A DNA stretch of 58,840 bases from Sphingobium sp. (GTDB taxonomy: Bacteria; Pseudomonadota; Alphaproteobacteria; Sphingomonadales; Sphingomonadaceae). This document shows, piece after piece, positions 16,517-25,361 of this stretch. The stretch is taken from the NCBI RefSeq assembly GCF_003248505.1, contig NZ_QFOA01000015.1:1-58840 (forward strand), read 5' to 3'. Numbering within the stretch: position 1 is the first letter of the stretch; the number at the start of each line of letters is the position of its first letter. A program made the translations under genes and the position numbers. The notes below the pieces were generated by a model. The model did no database searches. It worked only from the letters and a program-made list of their open reading frames with translations, and was not told where the DNA came from.

Positions 16517-17925
16517 CCAAGCCGTTGCGTCTGCATCCCGACCGTCTCTTCCCGTCCGATCCGGCAACGCGCGCGATTGCGCGGGCGCTCCATGCGACCG
16601 TCCGGGATTTGCCGATCGTCAGCCCGCACGGGCACACCGATCCGCGCTGGTTCGCCTATGACGATCCCTTCGCCGATCCCGCCCAGCTGCTGATCGTGCC
16701 GGACCATTATGTGTTCCGTATGCTCTACAGCCAGGGCGTCAGGCTGGACGAACTGGGCGTGCCGACCGTCGATGGCAGCGCGACCGAAAGCGACCCCCGC
16801 GCCATCTGGCGGCGATTCGCCGAGCGGTATCACCTGTTCCGGGGCACGCCGTCGCGGCTGTGGCTCGACTGGGTGTTCGCGCAGGCGTTCGGCATCGACG
16901 TGCGGCTGGAGGCGGCCACCGCCGATCATTATTACGACATCATCGACGCCGCGCTGAAGACCGATGCATTCCGCCCGCGCGCCCTGTTCGAGCGCTACAA
17001 TATCGAAGTGATCGCAACGACCGAAGGGCCGCTAGATCCGCTCGACCATCATCGCGCGATCCGCGCGTCGGGCTGGGGCGGGCGCGTCGTGACCGCTTAT
17101 CGCCCCGATCCGGTAATGGACCCCGACGACCCCCGGTTCATCGACAATGTGCAGCGTTTCTGCGCGATGACGGGCGAAACCAAGGACTATGCCGGCTATC
17201 TGCGCGCGCACGAAAAACGCCGTGCCGATTTTCGTGAGGCGGGGGCGACATCCACCGATCACGGCCATCCCAGCGCCTTCACCGCTAACCTCTCGCGCGA
17301 AGAGGCGGAGGCTCTGTTCGACAGGGTGACGAGCGGTCCCGCGAGCACGCGCGATGCCGAACTGTTTCGGGGGCACATGCTGGTCGAAATGGCGCGCATG
17401 GCGATCGAGGACGGCATGGTGATGCAGCTGCATCCGGGCGTCCACCGCAACCATAACGAGGCCGTGCGCGACCGCTTCGGACGCGACAAGGGGGCGGATA
17501 TCCCGACGGCGGGCGAATTCGTGCAGGCGCTCAAGCCTCTGCTCGACCGCTACGGCAACGATCCGCGCCTGACCTTGATCCTCTTCACGCTGGACGAGGA
17601 TGTCTATTCGCGCGAACTCGCGCCGCTCGCAGGCCATTATCCGGCGCTGAGGCTGGGGCCGCCCTGGTGGTTCCACGACAGCCCCGAAGGGATGCGTCGT
17701 TTCCGCGAGCGCGCGAGCGAAACGGGGGGCTTCTACAACACGGTCGGTTTTAACGACGACACGCGCGCCTTCCTGTCGATCCCCGCGCGGCACGACGTCG
17801 CCCGGCGGATGGATTGTACCTGGCTCGCCCAGCTTGTAGCCGAACATCGGATGGAGGAGGACGAAGCCTTCGAACTCGCCCATGCGCTCGCCTACGATCT
17901 GGCGAAAAAGGCCTACAAGCTATGA
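16513..17925 (+). CDS. uxaC: Glucuronate/uronate isomerase
   Basis: Converts D-glucuronate to D-fructuronate. The 470-residue protein is the usual length for UxaC of the amidohydrolase superfamily. Landmarks are the metal-binding HGHTDPRWF near residue 36, HYVFRMLYSQG, WLDWVFAQAFGI, TTEGPLDPLDHH, VMQLHPGVHRNHN and NTVGFNDDTRAF. It is translationally coupled to both neighbours (ATGA with the transporter gene at 16513, and with uxuB at 17922). Confidence 0.95.
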   Translation: MTKPLRLHPDRLFPSDPATRAIARALHATVRDLPIVSPHGHTDPRWFAYDDPFADPAQLLIVPDHYVFRMLYSQGVRLDELGVPTVDGSATESDPRAIWRRFAERYHLFRGTPSRLWLDWVFAQAFGIDVRLEAATADHYYDIIDAALKTDAFRPRALFERYNIEVIATTEGPLDPLDHHRAIRASGWGGRVVTAYRPDPVMDPDDPRFIDNVQRFCAMTGETKDYAGYLRAHEKRRADFREAGATSTDHGHPSAFTANLSREEAEALFDRVTSGPASTRDAELFRGHMLVEMARMAIEDGMVMQLHPGVHRNHNEAVRDRFGRDKGADIPTAGEFVQALKPLLDRYGNDPRLTLILFTLDEDVYSRELAPLAGHYPALRLGPPWWFHDSPEGMRRFRERASETGGFYNTVGFNDDTRAFLSIPARHDVARRMDCTWLAQLVAEHRMEEDEAFELAHALAYDLAKKAYKL

Positions 17926-19406
17926 CGCGGTTGTCGGCGGCATCGCTGGAAAGCCTGCCCGGCTCGGTCACGCGCCCAGGCTACGATCGCGCTGCGGTCC
18001 GATGCGGCGTCGTGCATCTGGGCATCGGCGCGTTCCATCGCGCGCATCAGGCGGCGTTCTTCGACGACGCGCTCGAAGCGGGCGACCAGCGTTGGGGGAT
18101 CGTGGCCGCGTCGCTCCGTTCGCCAGCCGTGCGCGACCAGATGGAGCCGCAGGACGGGCTTTACACCATGCTGGTCCGCGACGGGGATCGGGAACAGGCA
18201 CGCGTCGTCGGCGCGGTTCGGCGCGTGATCGTCGCGCCCGAAGATCCCAGCGCGCTGGTCGCGGCGATGGCGTCGCCCGATACGCATATCGTGACGCTGA
18301 CCGTCACGGAAAAAGGCTATAAGCTCGACCCCGCGACCGGCGCGCTGATCGAGGACGACCCACAACTGGCCGCCGACCTGCTTTCGCTCGACCGTCCGCA
18401 AACAGCGCCCGGCTTCATCGTCGCGGCTCTTGTCCGCCGCCGCGCCGCCGGACTGCCACCGTTCACCGCGATCAGCTGCGACAATCTGCCGCACAACGGT
18501 GCGCGGCTGCGCGACGCCGTGCTTGCGCTGGCCGAGCGGCATGACCCATCGCTTGCGCAATGGATCGCGGCGGAAGGCGCTTTTCCCCAGACGATGGTCG
18601 ACCGCATCGTCCCCGCCACGACGCAGGAAGACATCGCGGCGCTCGCCGACACCATCGGCGTCGAGGATCGCGCGATGGTCAAGACCGAGCCGTTCACCCA
18701 GTGGGTGATCGAGGACCGCTTCTGCGGCCCACGCCCCGCTTTCGGTCCGGGGGTGGAGATCACCGCCACCGTCGCGCCGTGGGAAGACGCCAAGCTTCGC
18801 CTGCTCAACGGCGCGCATAGCGGCATCGCCTATCTGGGCGGGCTTGCCGGGATCGAGCATGTTCATGAGGTGCTGGCGCTGGAACCGGCGCGGCTGTTCG
18901 TGGAAGCGCTGTGGGACGAAGCGGAAACCACCTTGTCGCCGCCGCCCGAACTGGATGTAGCTGCCTATCGCCGCGAACTGATGGCGCGGTTCGACAATCC
19001 GACGCTGCGCCATCGGACGCGGCAGATCGCGACGGACGGGTCGCAGAAACTGCCGCAGCGCCTGCTCGCTCCCATCGCGGATCGGCTGGCGGCGGGGCAG
19101 GGCATCGCTGCACTCGCGCTTGCCGTTGCTGCGTGGATACGCTGGCAGGCGGGGCGGGACGATCATGGGCAGGGCCATATGATCGACGATCCGCTGGCCG
19201 CACCCATTGCGGCTGCGCTGCACGCCGCCGACTCGCCGCAAGCGCGCGTGCGCGCGATACTGGGCCTTCCGGCCATCGTGCCGCCCACGCTGGCCGCCGA
19301 TCCGCGCCTGCGCGAAGAGTTGGTGCGCTGGCTGACCGTGCTGGAAACGCAGGGCGCGCGCGGCGCGCTCACGATATTGGCGCAGGCGCGGTCGGACGCT
19401 GCCTGA
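17922..19406 (+). CDS. uxuB: D-fructuronate reductase (mannitol dehydrogenase family)
   Basis: NADH-dependent reduction of D-fructuronate to D-mannonate, the substrate of ManD. The 494-residue polyol-specific long-chain dehydrogenase has the N-terminal VHLGIGAFHRAHQAAF, TLTVTEKGYKLD, SCDNLPHNG, KTEPFTQWVIED and the catalytic pattern KLRLLNGAHSGIAYLG. Mannitol dehydrogenase or tagaturonate reductase are related possibilities, but position directly after uxaC and in one operon with manD supports UxuB. The start ATG overlaps the uxaC stop by 4 nt. An intrinsic terminator follows 40 nt after the stop. Confidence 0.9.
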   Translation: MTRLSAASLESLPGSVTRPGYDRAAVRCGVVHLGIGAFHRAHQAAFFDDALEAGDQRWGIVAASLRSPAVRDQMEPQDGLYTMLVRDGDREQARVVGAVRRVIVAPEDPSALVAAMASPDTHIVTLTVTEKGYKLDPATGALIEDDPQLAADLLSLDRPQTAPGFIVAALVRRRAAGLPPFTAISCDNLPHNGARLRDAVLALAERHDPSLAQWIAAEGAFPQTMVDRIVPATTQEDIAALADTIGVEDRAMVKTEPFTQWVIEDRFCGPRPAFGPGVEITATVAPWEDAKLRLLNGAHSGIAYLGGLAGIEHVHEVLALEPARLFVEALWDEAETTLSPPPELDVAAYRRELMARFDNPTLRHRTRQIATDGSQKLPQRLLAPIADRLAAGQGIAALALAVAAWIRWQAGRDDHGQGHMIDDPLAAPIAAALHAADSPQARVRAILGLPAIVPPTLAADPRLREELVRWLTVLETQGARGALTILAQARSDAA

Positions 19407-19445
19407 CACATGGTTTACCCGATCCTCCCTCAGGGATGACGTTGA

Positions 19446-19475
19446 GGGCCGGTCGAAAGGCCGGCCCGCTTTTTC
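19446..19475 (+). terminator. Intrinsic terminator of the manD-uxuB operon
   Basis: GGGCCGGTC at 19446-19454 pairs with GGCCGGCCC at 19459-19467 (nine pairs including one G-U) around a GAAA loop and is followed by GCTTTTTC. This marks the end of the glucuronate operon and separates it from the SGNH hydrolase gene. Confidence 0.85.
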
Positions 19476-19510
19476 GTGGGGCCGACAGGAATGAAGCAGG
19501 AGAGCCTATC

Positions 19511-20743
19511 GTGAAGATCCGTCTGGCCTGGCTGATGTTGCCGCTGGCCGCCCTGATCCCCGCGACGGCTCAGGCGAAGGGCTGCACGCCGGTGTGGACG
19601 GCGGCATGGGCTTCGGCGCAGTTCAAGCCCGTGGGCGATGCGGTCCTGCCGCCCGGAACGCTCGCCGACCGCACGCTGCGTCAGATCGTTCGCCCGTCCG
19701 TCTCCGGCGACCGCCTGCGCGTACGCTTTTCCAATCTTGCAGGCACGCAGCCGCTCCAGATCGCCGGGGCGAGCATCGCCCGCGCGCCGAGCGCAGCGTC
19801 ACCCGCCGTCGATCCGCGCAGCATCCTGCCCCTGCGTTTCGACGGGAAGGTCGATGTCATCATTCCCCCCGGCGCGGATTATCTATCCGATCCGGTTGCC
19901 ATGCCCGCCCATGCGCTGGAGAATATCGCGGTGTCGATCCGCTATCGCGGCGAACCTGAACAAACGTCGCATCCCGGATCGCGCGCCACATCGTGGCATC
20001 TGCCGGGGGATCATCTGGGCGATGCCGTCATGGCCGGTTCGGCGAGTTTCGATCACTGGTTCCATCTGTCGGGGCTGGAGGTGGAGCGCTGCGGCCCCGC
20101 GCGCGTCATCGTCGCACTCGGCGATTCGATCACCGACGGTCGCGGATCGACAACCAACGGCAACGACCGCTGGACCGACCGGCTGGCCGAGCGGCTTCAG
20201 GCCGATGGCGAGCGGCGGAACGTTTCCGTCGTCAATCAGGGGATCGGCGGCAACAGGCTGCTGGACGATGGGCTCGGTCCCAGCGCGCTTGCGCGGCTCG
20301 ACCGCGACGTGCTGGCGCAGCCGGGCGTCACTCATGTCATCCTGCTGGAAGGGATCAACGACCTTGGCACGCTGACCCGCGAAGCGCCGGTGAGCAAGGG
20401 CGCGCATGAAGCGCATGTCGCTCGCATGATCGGCGCATATCGCCAGATCGTCGCGCGCGCCCATGCGAAGGGCATCAAGGTGGTAGGCGCGACCGTCATG
20501 CCCTTCGTCGGCAACGCCTATTATCATGCCGACGCGCAGAACGAGGCCGATCGGCAGGCCGTCAACGCATGGATCAGGCAGCCCGGTCATTTCGACGCGG
20601 TGATCGATTTCGACAGGGTGACGCGCGATCCGGCACGGCCCGACCGGCTGCTGCCCGCCTATGACGAAGGCGATGCGCTACACCCGTCGCCCGCCGGATA
20701 CCGGGCGATGGGGGACGCCATTCCGCTTACCCTTTTCGACTGA
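19511..20743 (+). CDS. Secreted SGNH/GDSL-family hydrolase
   Basis: A 410-residue exported esterase-like protein. It begins at GTG 19511, giving a signal peptide MKIRLAWLMLPLAALIPATAQA, with GCAGGAGAG upstream. Residues about 30-190 form a beta-rich N-terminal domain; the C-terminal SGNH domain has block I ALGDSITDG, the GIGGN glycine/asparagine block, the GIND block and DALHPSPAGY carrying the catalytic Asp and His. Location next to a glucuronoxylan locus suggests it removes acetyl or other ester groups from hemicellulose, but that is inference. Its end overlaps the convergent lrp gene by 17 nt. The frame is open upstream to 18911 only as a uxuB shadow. Confidence 0.85.
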   Translation: MKIRLAWLMLPLAALIPATAQAKGCTPVWTAAWASAQFKPVGDAVLPPGTLADRTLRQIVRPSVSGDRLRVRFSNLAGTQPLQIAGASIARAPSAASPAVDPRSILPLRFDGKVDVIIPPGADYLSDPVAMPAHALENIAVSIRYRGEPEQTSHPGSRATSWHLPGDHLGDAVMAGSASFDHWFHLSGLEVERCGPARVIVALGDSITDGRGSTTNGNDRWTDRLAERLQADGERRNVSVVNQGIGGNRLLDDGLGPSALARLDRDVLAQPGVTHVILLEGINDLGTLTREAPVSKGAHEAHVARMIGAYRQIVARAHAKGIKVVGATVMPFVGNAYYHADAQNEADRQAVNAWIRQPGHFDAVIDFDRVTRDPARPDRLLPAYDEGDALHPSPAGYRAMGDAIPLTLFD

Positions 20744-21218
20744 CGCGGCGGTTGCCCGCTTCCAGCACGGTTTCCATGGCGACGAAGGTCGACGTGCTGG
20801 CGACATGGGGCAGGGCACTGATCTTCTCGCCCAGCACCGCGCGGTAGCGGCGGATGTCGGCGGTGCGCACCTTGAGCAGATAGTCGAAATTGCTTGCCAG
20901 CATATGGCATTCCTCGACCTCGGCGATACGCCGCACGGCGGCATTGAATTCGTTGAGCGCCGCCTCGCGCGTATCGGACAGCTTCACCTCGGTGAAGGCG
21001 ACATGATCCATGCCGAGCTTGGCGGGATCGACGATGGCGCGAAAGCCGCGAATGACGCCGCTCTCTTGCAAACGCCGCAATCGCACCTGGCACGGCGTCT
21101 TGGAGAGGCCGACCGTGGCGGCCAGGTCGGTGACGGACATCCGCCCGTCCTCGACCAGAGCGGCGACGATGCGGCGGTCGAATTCGTCCATATCGACTGC
21201 GGATGATGTATTTGACAT
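20727..21218 (-). CDS. Lrp/AsnC-family transcriptional regulator (probable PutR)
   Basis: A 163-residue regulator with an N-terminal winged helix (DLAATVGLSKTPCQVRLRRLQESGVI) and a C-terminal RAM ligand-binding domain (VAFTEVKLSD, CHMLASNFDYLLKVRTADI). It diverges from putA across 98 bp. Lrp-type activators next to putA are common in alphaproteobacteria, where they switch on proline catabolism in response to proline, so that is the likely role. ATG 21218 is used; an in-frame ATG at 21191 is an alternative. Confidence 0.87.
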   Translation of the reverse strand: MSNTSSAVDMDEFDRRIVAALVEDGRMSVTDLAATVGLSKTPCQVRLRRLQESGVIRGFRAIVDPAKLGMDHVAFTEVKLSDTREAALNEFNAAVRRIAEVEECHMLASNFDYLLKVRTADIRRYRAVLGEKISALPHVASTSTFVAMETVLEAGNRRVSRKG

Positions 21219-21241
21219 CCTATATGCCTACTGGATGCGTA

Positions 21242-21256
21242 ATAATAAGTCATTAT
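21242..21256. promoter_or_regulatory. AT-rich palindrome in the lrp-putA intergenic region
   Basis: ATAATAAGTCATTAT has perfect ATAAT/ATTAT arms around five bases and lies about 60 bp upstream of putA, between the divergent genes. Size, symmetry and position suit a binding site for the adjacent Lrp-type regulator. Confidence 0.5.
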
Positions 21257-21304
21257 GATTGTCAGATGGCCTAAATTCGGTCGAAACGAACTTGCGATTC
21301 TGGT

Positions 21305-21310
21305 TATGAT
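21305..21310 (+). promoter_or_regulatory. -10 element directly in front of putA (possible leaderless promoter)
   Basis: TATGAT matches the sigma-70 -10 consensus in five of six positions and ends 6 nt before the putA ATG at 21317. A transcript from it would begin at or next to the start codon. No Shine-Dalgarno sequence is visible in front of putA, and no good -35 hexamer is present at the right distance, which fits an activated, leaderless promoter. Confidence 0.45.
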
Positions 21311-21316
21311 ATCGGC

Positions 21317-24300
21317 ATGATCGACCAGCCCTTTTCCGCCTTCGCGCCCGCCATCGCCCGGCCCACACCCTTGCGTGCCGCGATCACCGCCGCCTATCGC
21401 CGTGACGAGGCGGAATCGATGGCCCCGCTGATCGAGGCGGCGACGCTTCCAGATGAGACGCAGGTTGCCGTGGCCGCCACAGCGACCCGTCTGGTCACCG
21501 CCCTTCGCGCCAATCACAAGGGCAGCGGGGTCGAAGGACTGGTACAGGAATATGCGCTGTCCAGCCAGGAAGGCGTGGCGCTCATGTGCCTTGCCGAGGC
21601 GCTGCTGCGCATTCCGGACAACGATACGCGCGATGCCCTCATCCGCGACAAGATCGCCGATGGCGATTGGGGATCGCATCTGGGCGGCGAAAAGTCGCTG
21701 TTCGTCAACGCGGCGACCTGGGGCCTGGTCGTGACCGGAAAGCTCGTCGGCAGCGTCGACGATCGCGGCCTGGGTGCTGCGCTGACCCGGCTCGTCGCGC
21801 GCGCGGGCGAGCCTGTGATCCGGCGCGGCGTCGATCTCGCCATGCGGATGATGGGCGAACAGTTCGTCACCGGCGAAACGATCAAGGAAGCGTTGAAACG
21901 CGCGCGCGACATGGAGGCGAAAGGCTTTTCCTACAGCTACGACATGTTGGGGGAGGCGGCGACCACGGCCGCCGACGCCGCGCGCTACTTCGCCGATTAT
22001 GAGCGCGCCATCCATGCCATAGGCAAGGCGTCGGCGGGACGCGGCATCTATGGCGGCCCGGGCATTTCCATCAAGCTGTCGGCGCTTCATCCGCGCTACA
22101 GCCGTGCGCAGGCGGATCGCGTCATGGGCGAATTGTTGCCTGCGGTCAGGACACTGGCGCTGCTGTCCAAGCGTTACGACATCGGTTTCAACATCGATGC
22201 GGAGGAGGCCGACCGCCTCGAACTTTCGCTCGACCTGCTGGAAAGCCTTGCGCTGGACCCGGACCTTGCCGGATGGAACGGCCTGGGCTTTGTGGTGCAG
22301 GGCTATGGCAAGCGGTGCCCGTTCGTCATCGACTGGATCGTCGACCTCGCCCGCCGTGCCGAACGCCGGATCATGGTCCGGCTGGTGAAGGGCGCCTATT
22401 GGGACGCGGAGATCAAGCGCGCGCAGGTCGACGGGCTGGAGGGCTTTCCCGTCTATACGCGCAAGCTGCACACCGACATCGCCTACGTCGCCTGCGCGCG
22501 GAAGCTGCTGGGCGCGCGTGACGCTGTGTTCCCCCAATTCGCCACGCACAATGCGCAGACGCTCGCAACCATATATGAGTTGGCAGGGCCGGATTTCAGC
22601 ATCGGCGACTATGAGTTCCAGTGCCTGCACGGCATGGGCGAGCCGCTCTACGAACAGGTCGTCGGTGCTGGCAAGCTGGGCCGCCCATGCCGCATCTATG
22701 CGCCGGTCGGAACGCATGAAACGTTGCTCGCCTATCTGGTACGCCGCCTTCTGGAAAACGGGGCGAACTCCAGCTTTGTGAACCGTATCGCCGACCCCGC
22801 CGTTTCGATTTCGGAGCTTGTCGCCGATCCGGTCGATGTGGTGCGCGCGATGGCGCATCCCGGCGCGCAGCATGACCAGATCGCTCTGCCCGCCGACCTC
22901 TATCCCGACCGGCGCAATTCGGCGGGCCTTGACCTTAGCAACGAAGCCGTGCTGGCCGATTTGAGCGAAGCGCTGACCCACAGTGCAACGCTGGACTGGA
23001 AAGCCGCGCCCGCAAGCGGTGAGGGGACGGTGCGTGCTGTGCTCAACCCTGCGGACCATCGCGATGTCGTGGGGCATGTGACGGAAGCGAACGAGGAGGA
23101 AGCGCGGGCCGCCGCCATTGCCGCTGCCGCGTCGGGCTGGCGCAACATGGCTGTCGCCGACCGCGCTGCCGCGCTCGACCGCGCGGCCGATGCGATGCAG
23201 GCGCGGATGCCGATCCTTCTTGGCCTCATCATGCGTGAAGCGGGCAAATCGCTGCCCAACGCGATTGCCGAAGTGCGCGAAGCGATCGACTTCCTGCGCT
23301 ACTATGCGGCGCAGGCCCGTTCGACCTTCGGTCCCGCTCAGCGCGCGCTGGGCGTCGTCACCTGCATCTCACCCTGGAACTTTCCGCTGGCGATCTTCAC
23401 CGGGCAGGTCGCCGCCGCGCTGGTCGCGGGCAATGCCGTGCTTGCAAAGCCTGCCGAGGAAACGCCGCTGATCGCGGCCGAAGCGGTGCGCCTGTTGCAT
23501 GAGGCGGGTGTTCCCGTCGATGCGCTGCATCTGGTGCCGGGCGACGGCAGCATCGGTGCGGCGCTGGTCGCTGCGAACGAAACCGCCGCCGTGATGTTCA
23601 CCGGATCGACGGAAGTCGCGCGCCTCATCCAGAAGCAACTCGCAACGCGCTTGTCGCCTGCTGGAAAGCCCATTCCCCTGATCGCCGAGACGGGGGGGCA
23701 GAATGCGATGATCGTGGACAGCAGCGCGCTTGCCGAACAGGTGGTGGCCGATGTCATAGCGTCTGCCTTCGACAGTGCGGGTCAGCGTTGTTCGGCGCTC
23801 CGTATCCTCTGCCTTCAGGAGGATGTGGCCGACCGGACGCTGACGATGCTGAAGGGCGCGCTCGCCGAATTGCGGATCGGTCGGACCGACGCGCTCAAGA
23901 TGGATGTCGGCCCCGTCATCACCGCCGAAGCCCGCGACGGGATCGAGCGTCATATCGCGGCGATGCGCGCGATGGGTCGCAAGGTGGAACAGACCCCGCT
24001 GTCGCCTGAAACCGGGCAGGGCACGTTCGTCCCGCCCACGATCATCGAGATAGACAGTATCGCGGACCTGAGCCGCGAGGTGTTCGGCCCGGTGCTGCAC
24101 GTCCTGCGGTTCCGGCGCGACAAAATGGACGCGCTGGTCGATCAGATCAACGCCACCGGTTATGGCCTGACCTTCGGCCTGCATACCCGGCTGGACGAAA
24201 CCATCGCCCGCGTGACCGACCGGGTGAAGGTCGGCAACATATACGTCAATCGCAACGTCATAGGGGCGATCGTCGGGGTTCAGCCGTTCGGCGGATGCGG

Positions 24301-24910
24301 CCTGTCCGGCACAGGTCCGAAGGCGGGTGGACCGCTCTATCTCGGGCGGCTGGTCACGACGCCGCCGGTATTCGCGGAACGGGTCAGCCATTTGCGCTCG
24401 CCCCTGCACGCGTTTGCAGACTGGCTCGATGCGCAGGGGGAGGGCGACGCCGCCGCGCAGGTGCGCCGGACAGGGGACGCATCGGCGATCGGTGTCGAAC
24501 TGGAACTTCCCGGCCCGGTGGGCGAGCGGAACCTTTATGCGCTGCACCCGCGCGGACGCATCCTGATGCAGCCCTCGACGCGGCAGGGCCTGTTTTGCCA
24601 GATGGCGGCGGTCCTCGCCACCGGCAATCGCGGCATCGTGCAGGACATGACGCTTCCTCCCGGCCTGCCGTCCGAAGTCGCGACATGGTTCAGCAATATC
24701 GGCGAAGGCCCATATGCTGCAGTCCTGGTAGAGGGCGATGCGGCGCATGTCGCGGCGGTGACGCGGCAGGCGGCCGATTTCCCCGGCCCCATCGCCTCCG
24801 TTCATGTGGAAGACAGCGGCTATTGCCTGGACTGGCTATTGGAAGAGGTGTCCACATCCATCAACACGACGGCTGCCGGGGGCAACGCCAGCCTGATGAT
24901 GATAGGCTGA
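21317..24910 (+). CDS. putA: Bifunctional proline dehydrogenase / L-glutamate gamma-semialdehyde dehydrogenase
   Basis: Oxidises proline to glutamate at the inner membrane face using FAD and then NAD. The 1197-residue protein lacks the N-terminal ribbon-helix-helix DNA-binding domain of E. coli PutA, so it is not its own repressor. The proline dehydrogenase barrel spans about 150-450 with LVKGAYWDAEIK near 355. The aldehyde dehydrogenase part (about 530-1010) has SPWNFPLAIF, FTGSTEVAR near 760 and the catalytic Cys near 824 in GQRCSALR. The last ~180 residues are the C-terminal domain found in long PutAs. The adjacent divergent Lrp gene is the likely regulator. Confidence 0.95.
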   Translation: MIDQPFSAFAPAIARPTPLRAAITAAYRRDEAESMAPLIEAATLPDETQVAVAATATRLVTALRANHKGSGVEGLVQEYALSSQEGVALMCLAEALLRIPDNDTRDALIRDKIADGDWGSHLGGEKSLFVNAATWGLVVTGKLVGSVDDRGLGAALTRLVARAGEPVIRRGVDLAMRMMGEQFVTGETIKEALKRARDMEAKGFSYSYDMLGEAATTAADAARYFADYERAIHAIGKASAGRGIYGGPGISIKLSALHPRYSRAQADRVMGELLPAVRTLALLSKRYDIGFNIDAEEADRLELSLDLLESLALDPDLAGWNGLGFVVQGYGKRCPFVIDWIVDLARRAERRIMVRLVKGAYWDAEIKRAQVDGLEGFPVYTRKLHTDIAYVACARKLLGARDAVFPQFATHNAQTLATIYELAGPDFSIGDYEFQCLHGMGEPLYEQVVGAGKLGRPCRIYAPVGTHETLLAYLVRRLLENGANSSFVNRIADPAVSISELVADPVDVVRAMAHPGAQHDQIALPADLYPDRRNSAGLDLSNEAVLADLSEALTHSATLDWKAAPASGEGTVRAVLNPADHRDVVGHVTEANEEEARAAAIAAAASGWRNMAVADRAAALDRAADAMQARMPILLGLIMREAGKSLPNAIAEVREAIDFLRYYAAQARSTFGPAQRALGVVTCISPWNFPLAIFTGQVAAALVAGNAVLAKPAEETPLIAAEAVRLLHEAGVPVDALHLVPGDGSIGAALVAANETAAVMFTGSTEVARLIQKQLATRLSPAGKPIPLIAETGGQNAMIVDSSALAEQVVADVIASAFDSAGQRCSALRILCLQEDVADRTLTMLKGALAELRIGRTDALKMDVGPVITAEARDGIERHIAAMRAMGRKVEQTPLSPETGQGTFVPPTIIEIDSIADLSREVFGPVLHVLRFRRDKMDALVDQINATGYGLTFGLHTRLDETIARVTDRVKVGNIYVNRNVIGAIVGVQPFGGCGLSGTGPKAGGPLYLGRLVTTPPVFAERVSHLRSPLHAFADWLDAQGEGDAAAQVRRTGDASAIGVELELPGPVGERNLYALHPRGRILMQPSTRQGLFCQMAAVLATGNRGIVQDMTLPPGLPSEVATWFSNIGEGPYAAVLVEGDAAHVAAVTRQAADFPGPIASVHVEDSGYCLDWLLEEVSTSINTTAAGGNASLMMIG

Positions 24911-24959
24911 ATAAATACGTGGACCTGTCCATCTCGCTGTCGCGAAACGGCGGGATGAG

Positions 24960-25271
24960 TCAGGCGGCGATGGCGCGCAGGGTTTTTGGAGCCAGACGGG
25001 CACGCGCGAAAGCGAGGCATTCTTCCAGCGAGGGCGCACCGAGATGGGCGACGCCGCCATCCAGAAGGCGAACGCTCAACTCCCAAAGACTCTCATGTTC
25101 GATGGCAGCCTTGCGGGCGTCGGTCGTGCTGAATTGAAGTGGTTCGCCCAAACGGTCGCAATGCAGGATGTGTCGAGCCACCGTCGTGTGGCTGTCATAT
25201 TGAGGATTGGATCGGAGCTGAAAACTCTGAGTATGCGGCGCCAGCCATTCCAGAAACGCAACGTCGATCAT
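24960..25271 (-). CDS. Conserved-looking hypothetical protein
   Basis: A 103-residue soluble protein (MIDVAFLEWLAPHTQSF to RAIAA) without signal peptide or membrane helix. The ATG at 25271 is chosen because AGGTGG stands at correct spacing; two GTGs lie just upstream. It follows treY by 90 nt on the same strand and may be the last gene of the trehalose operon. It ends 50 nt from the convergent putA stop. I do not recognise a family. A real gene is favoured by the ribosome site and the lack of a competing gene on the other strand. Confidence 0.5.
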   Translation of the reverse strand: MIDVAFLEWLAPHTQSFQLRSNPQYDSHTTVARHILHCDRLGEPLQFSTTDARKAAIEHESLWELSVRLLDGGVAHLGAPSLEECLAFARARLAPKTLRAIAA

Positions 25272-25361
25272 CACCACCTGCCTTGGGGCGGCTTCGAATG
25301 TGCCGCGCCGATGGCAAAGATACGCATGAATAACCCCGACGGTTCCCCCTAATCTGTCAAT

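Noticed and set aside
20984..23077. Long open frame of 697 codons on the minus strand
   Set aside because: It is antisense to putA and reflects high-GC codon bias; the putA frame has clear PutA motifs throughout.
23369..24805. 478-codon minus-strand frame within putA
   Set aside because: Composition is that of a shadow frame, and it lies fully inside a verified gene.
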